A DNA stretch of 64,000 bases, taken from Cucumis sativus (Eukaryota > Streptophyta > Magnoliopsida > Cucurbitales > Cucurbitaceae). Shown piece by piece: positions 62,897 through 64,000 of the stretch (position 1 is the stretch's first letter; each line of letters opens with the position of its first letter). The notes beneath the pieces are model-generated. The model saw nothing but the letters and a program-made list of their open reading frames with translations, had not been told where the DNA came from and searched no databases. Made by a program: the position numbers and the translations under genes. Location of the stretch: NCBI RefSeq assembly GCF_000004075.3, contig NC_026655.2, positions 6,138,001 to 6,202,000 of the forward strand. The letters run 5' to 3'.

Positions 62897-62953
62897 TCCA
62901 CTACAAATGCAAGTAACACCCTGTTCTTAGAAACACATCAAAATACGAACAGA

Positions 62954-62962
62954 GCTATATAT
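62954..62962 (-). promoter_or_regulatory. Possible TATA box of the GSO gene
   Basis: On the minus strand GATATATAG lies about 60 bp upstream of the ATG. This would leave a leader of only about 30 bases, shorter than usual. Other start sites are possible. Confidence 0.3.
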
Positions 62963-64000
62963 CTTGAAAAGGAGTCAAAATTTGGGCGGTGCTTATGAAA
63001 GACGCGTGGTGAAAAATTGGAAGAGACAAAGAACGGCGCTGCTGCTGCATGGAGGAGGAGCTGTGTTTCTCGAAGACCATAATAATAGCTGCTGCATATG
63101 TAAATGGTTGTGAGAAAAATCGATCTCCTTGTCAGAGAAATGCCATAAATGAGCGGCGGATTTCTACTGTGCCATTAATAATTCTTCATTTTGAGCTGCT
63201 CAAATTCCAATAAAAGATCAGAATCAGATAAGTACATGCTATGTTTTCATAATTCCATAATAATAAATAGAATGAAGCCAAGGTCAAAAGGGTGAGTCAG
63301 AAAGGAAGAATATTATAAAATTAAACAACAACAAAAAAGGGTAAAGATATTTAAATTAATGTCATTATAATTTAGTACAGTGGTTGAGAGGAGGAAGATG
63401 GTGGGTTTGCTTCTTATAATGTGTTAGCTCAAAAAATGGAATGAAAAACAACTCTATAGAGAAAGTGAGCAGTTGAAATACTGAATATATTATATATTCA
63501 CAAGTCCTATAATTATAGTATTCTTTTGATAATATCTGAAAAGAAAATGTGATTGGGTTTGAAGTATGAATTTGAAAACAATGAAGCTTTTTGAAAAAGT
63601 CAAAGTTGTCCCATACAAAATTTCAATAATTCCCACACGTATGCAAAACCAATTCCATAGTTGAAAAAAATAAAAAACAATGCAAAGGGAGCAGCAAGAG
63701 AGAGTCCATGTCCATGCAATATTTATTTAGGGTTTTAAACACTTTTGTTGGCTTTATCTTACCAAATCTTCATGTCTTATTCTCATTTTATATTTTTTCT
63801 CAATTATAATATATATGCTCATCGTGGTACGTAAAAACCAAACCACAAATCATTCACTTTCACTCATTGTATTATTTCCCCATTCGCTTACCTTTCTCTT
63901 TTGACCTTCTTAAGTAACCCTATCTCCATAATCAATTTCTTTTTTTTATATTATTAGTACTTAACTTTTGGTCCAAGTATACTTTCAATAGATATGAATG
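62963..64000. other. Upstream region of the GSO receptor kinase, to the window end
   Basis: About 1 kb of AT-rich promoter-side DNA. It contains no recognised exon. A telo-box-like TTTAGGGTTTT occurs at 63727-63737. Confidence 0.45.

Overview
The window is nuclear DNA of a flowering plant (a eudicot). Nine multi-exon genes with GT-AG introns, all encoding plant-type proteins, sit in very AT-rich intergenic DNA. The small dispersed repeats, including a roughly 20-bp minisatellite and short elements carrying CTATCA..TGATAG, look like those of the cucumber/melon family, so Cucurbitaceae is my inference; nothing in the window proves it. I saw no plasmid, viral, organellar or CRISPR features.

Layout: (1) 0.2-3.8 kb, minus: a CDK-like protein kinase with an MGC lipidation start. 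(2) 3.8-15.7 kb: about 12 kb without a convincing gene, holding small repeats, a GC-rich patch, a cluster of TGGGCY motifs and a telomere-like inverted repeat. (3) 15.7-17.4 kb, minus: a bHLH factor close to Arabidopsis bHLH137. (4) 17.4-24.7 kb: gene-poor, with several non-autonomous transposon-like repeats. (5) 25.5-33.2 kb, plus: SCD2, a 17-exon coiled-coil protein, with a LINE remnant in intron 10. (6) 37.2-40.0 kb, plus: ICE1/SCREAM. (7) 40.9-42.9 kb, minus: MHF1 (CENP-S), with a tandem NAGNAG acceptor. (8) 44.1-48.9 kb, plus: a coiled-coil/WD40 protein. (9) 50.1-52.9 kb, minus: CRUMPLED LEAF (CRL). (10) 54.6-57.1 kb, minus: calnexin. (11) 59.0-62.9 kb, minus: a GASSHO-type (GSO1/GSO2) LRR receptor kinase.

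Exon boundaries were read by hand. In all nine genes the phases add up to one open frame from ATG to stop, with family motifs continuous across the joins. The genes are not an operon. Two neighbours, SCD2 and ICE1/SCREAM, are both connected with stomata. The kinase, bHLH137, MHF1, WD40 and CRL genes appear, from memory, in the same order as At5g50860, At5g50915, At5g50930, At5g50970 and At5g51020, so the window seems to keep an ancestral chromosome block with SCD2 and ICE1 placed inside it.

I did not find a clearly new molecular system. The observations most worth checking are the MHF1 tandem acceptor, the conserved block with its insertion, the clusters of promoter-type motifs in apparently empty DNA, the GC-rich patch near 9.8-10.0 kb, and the decayed duplication inside a CRL intron.
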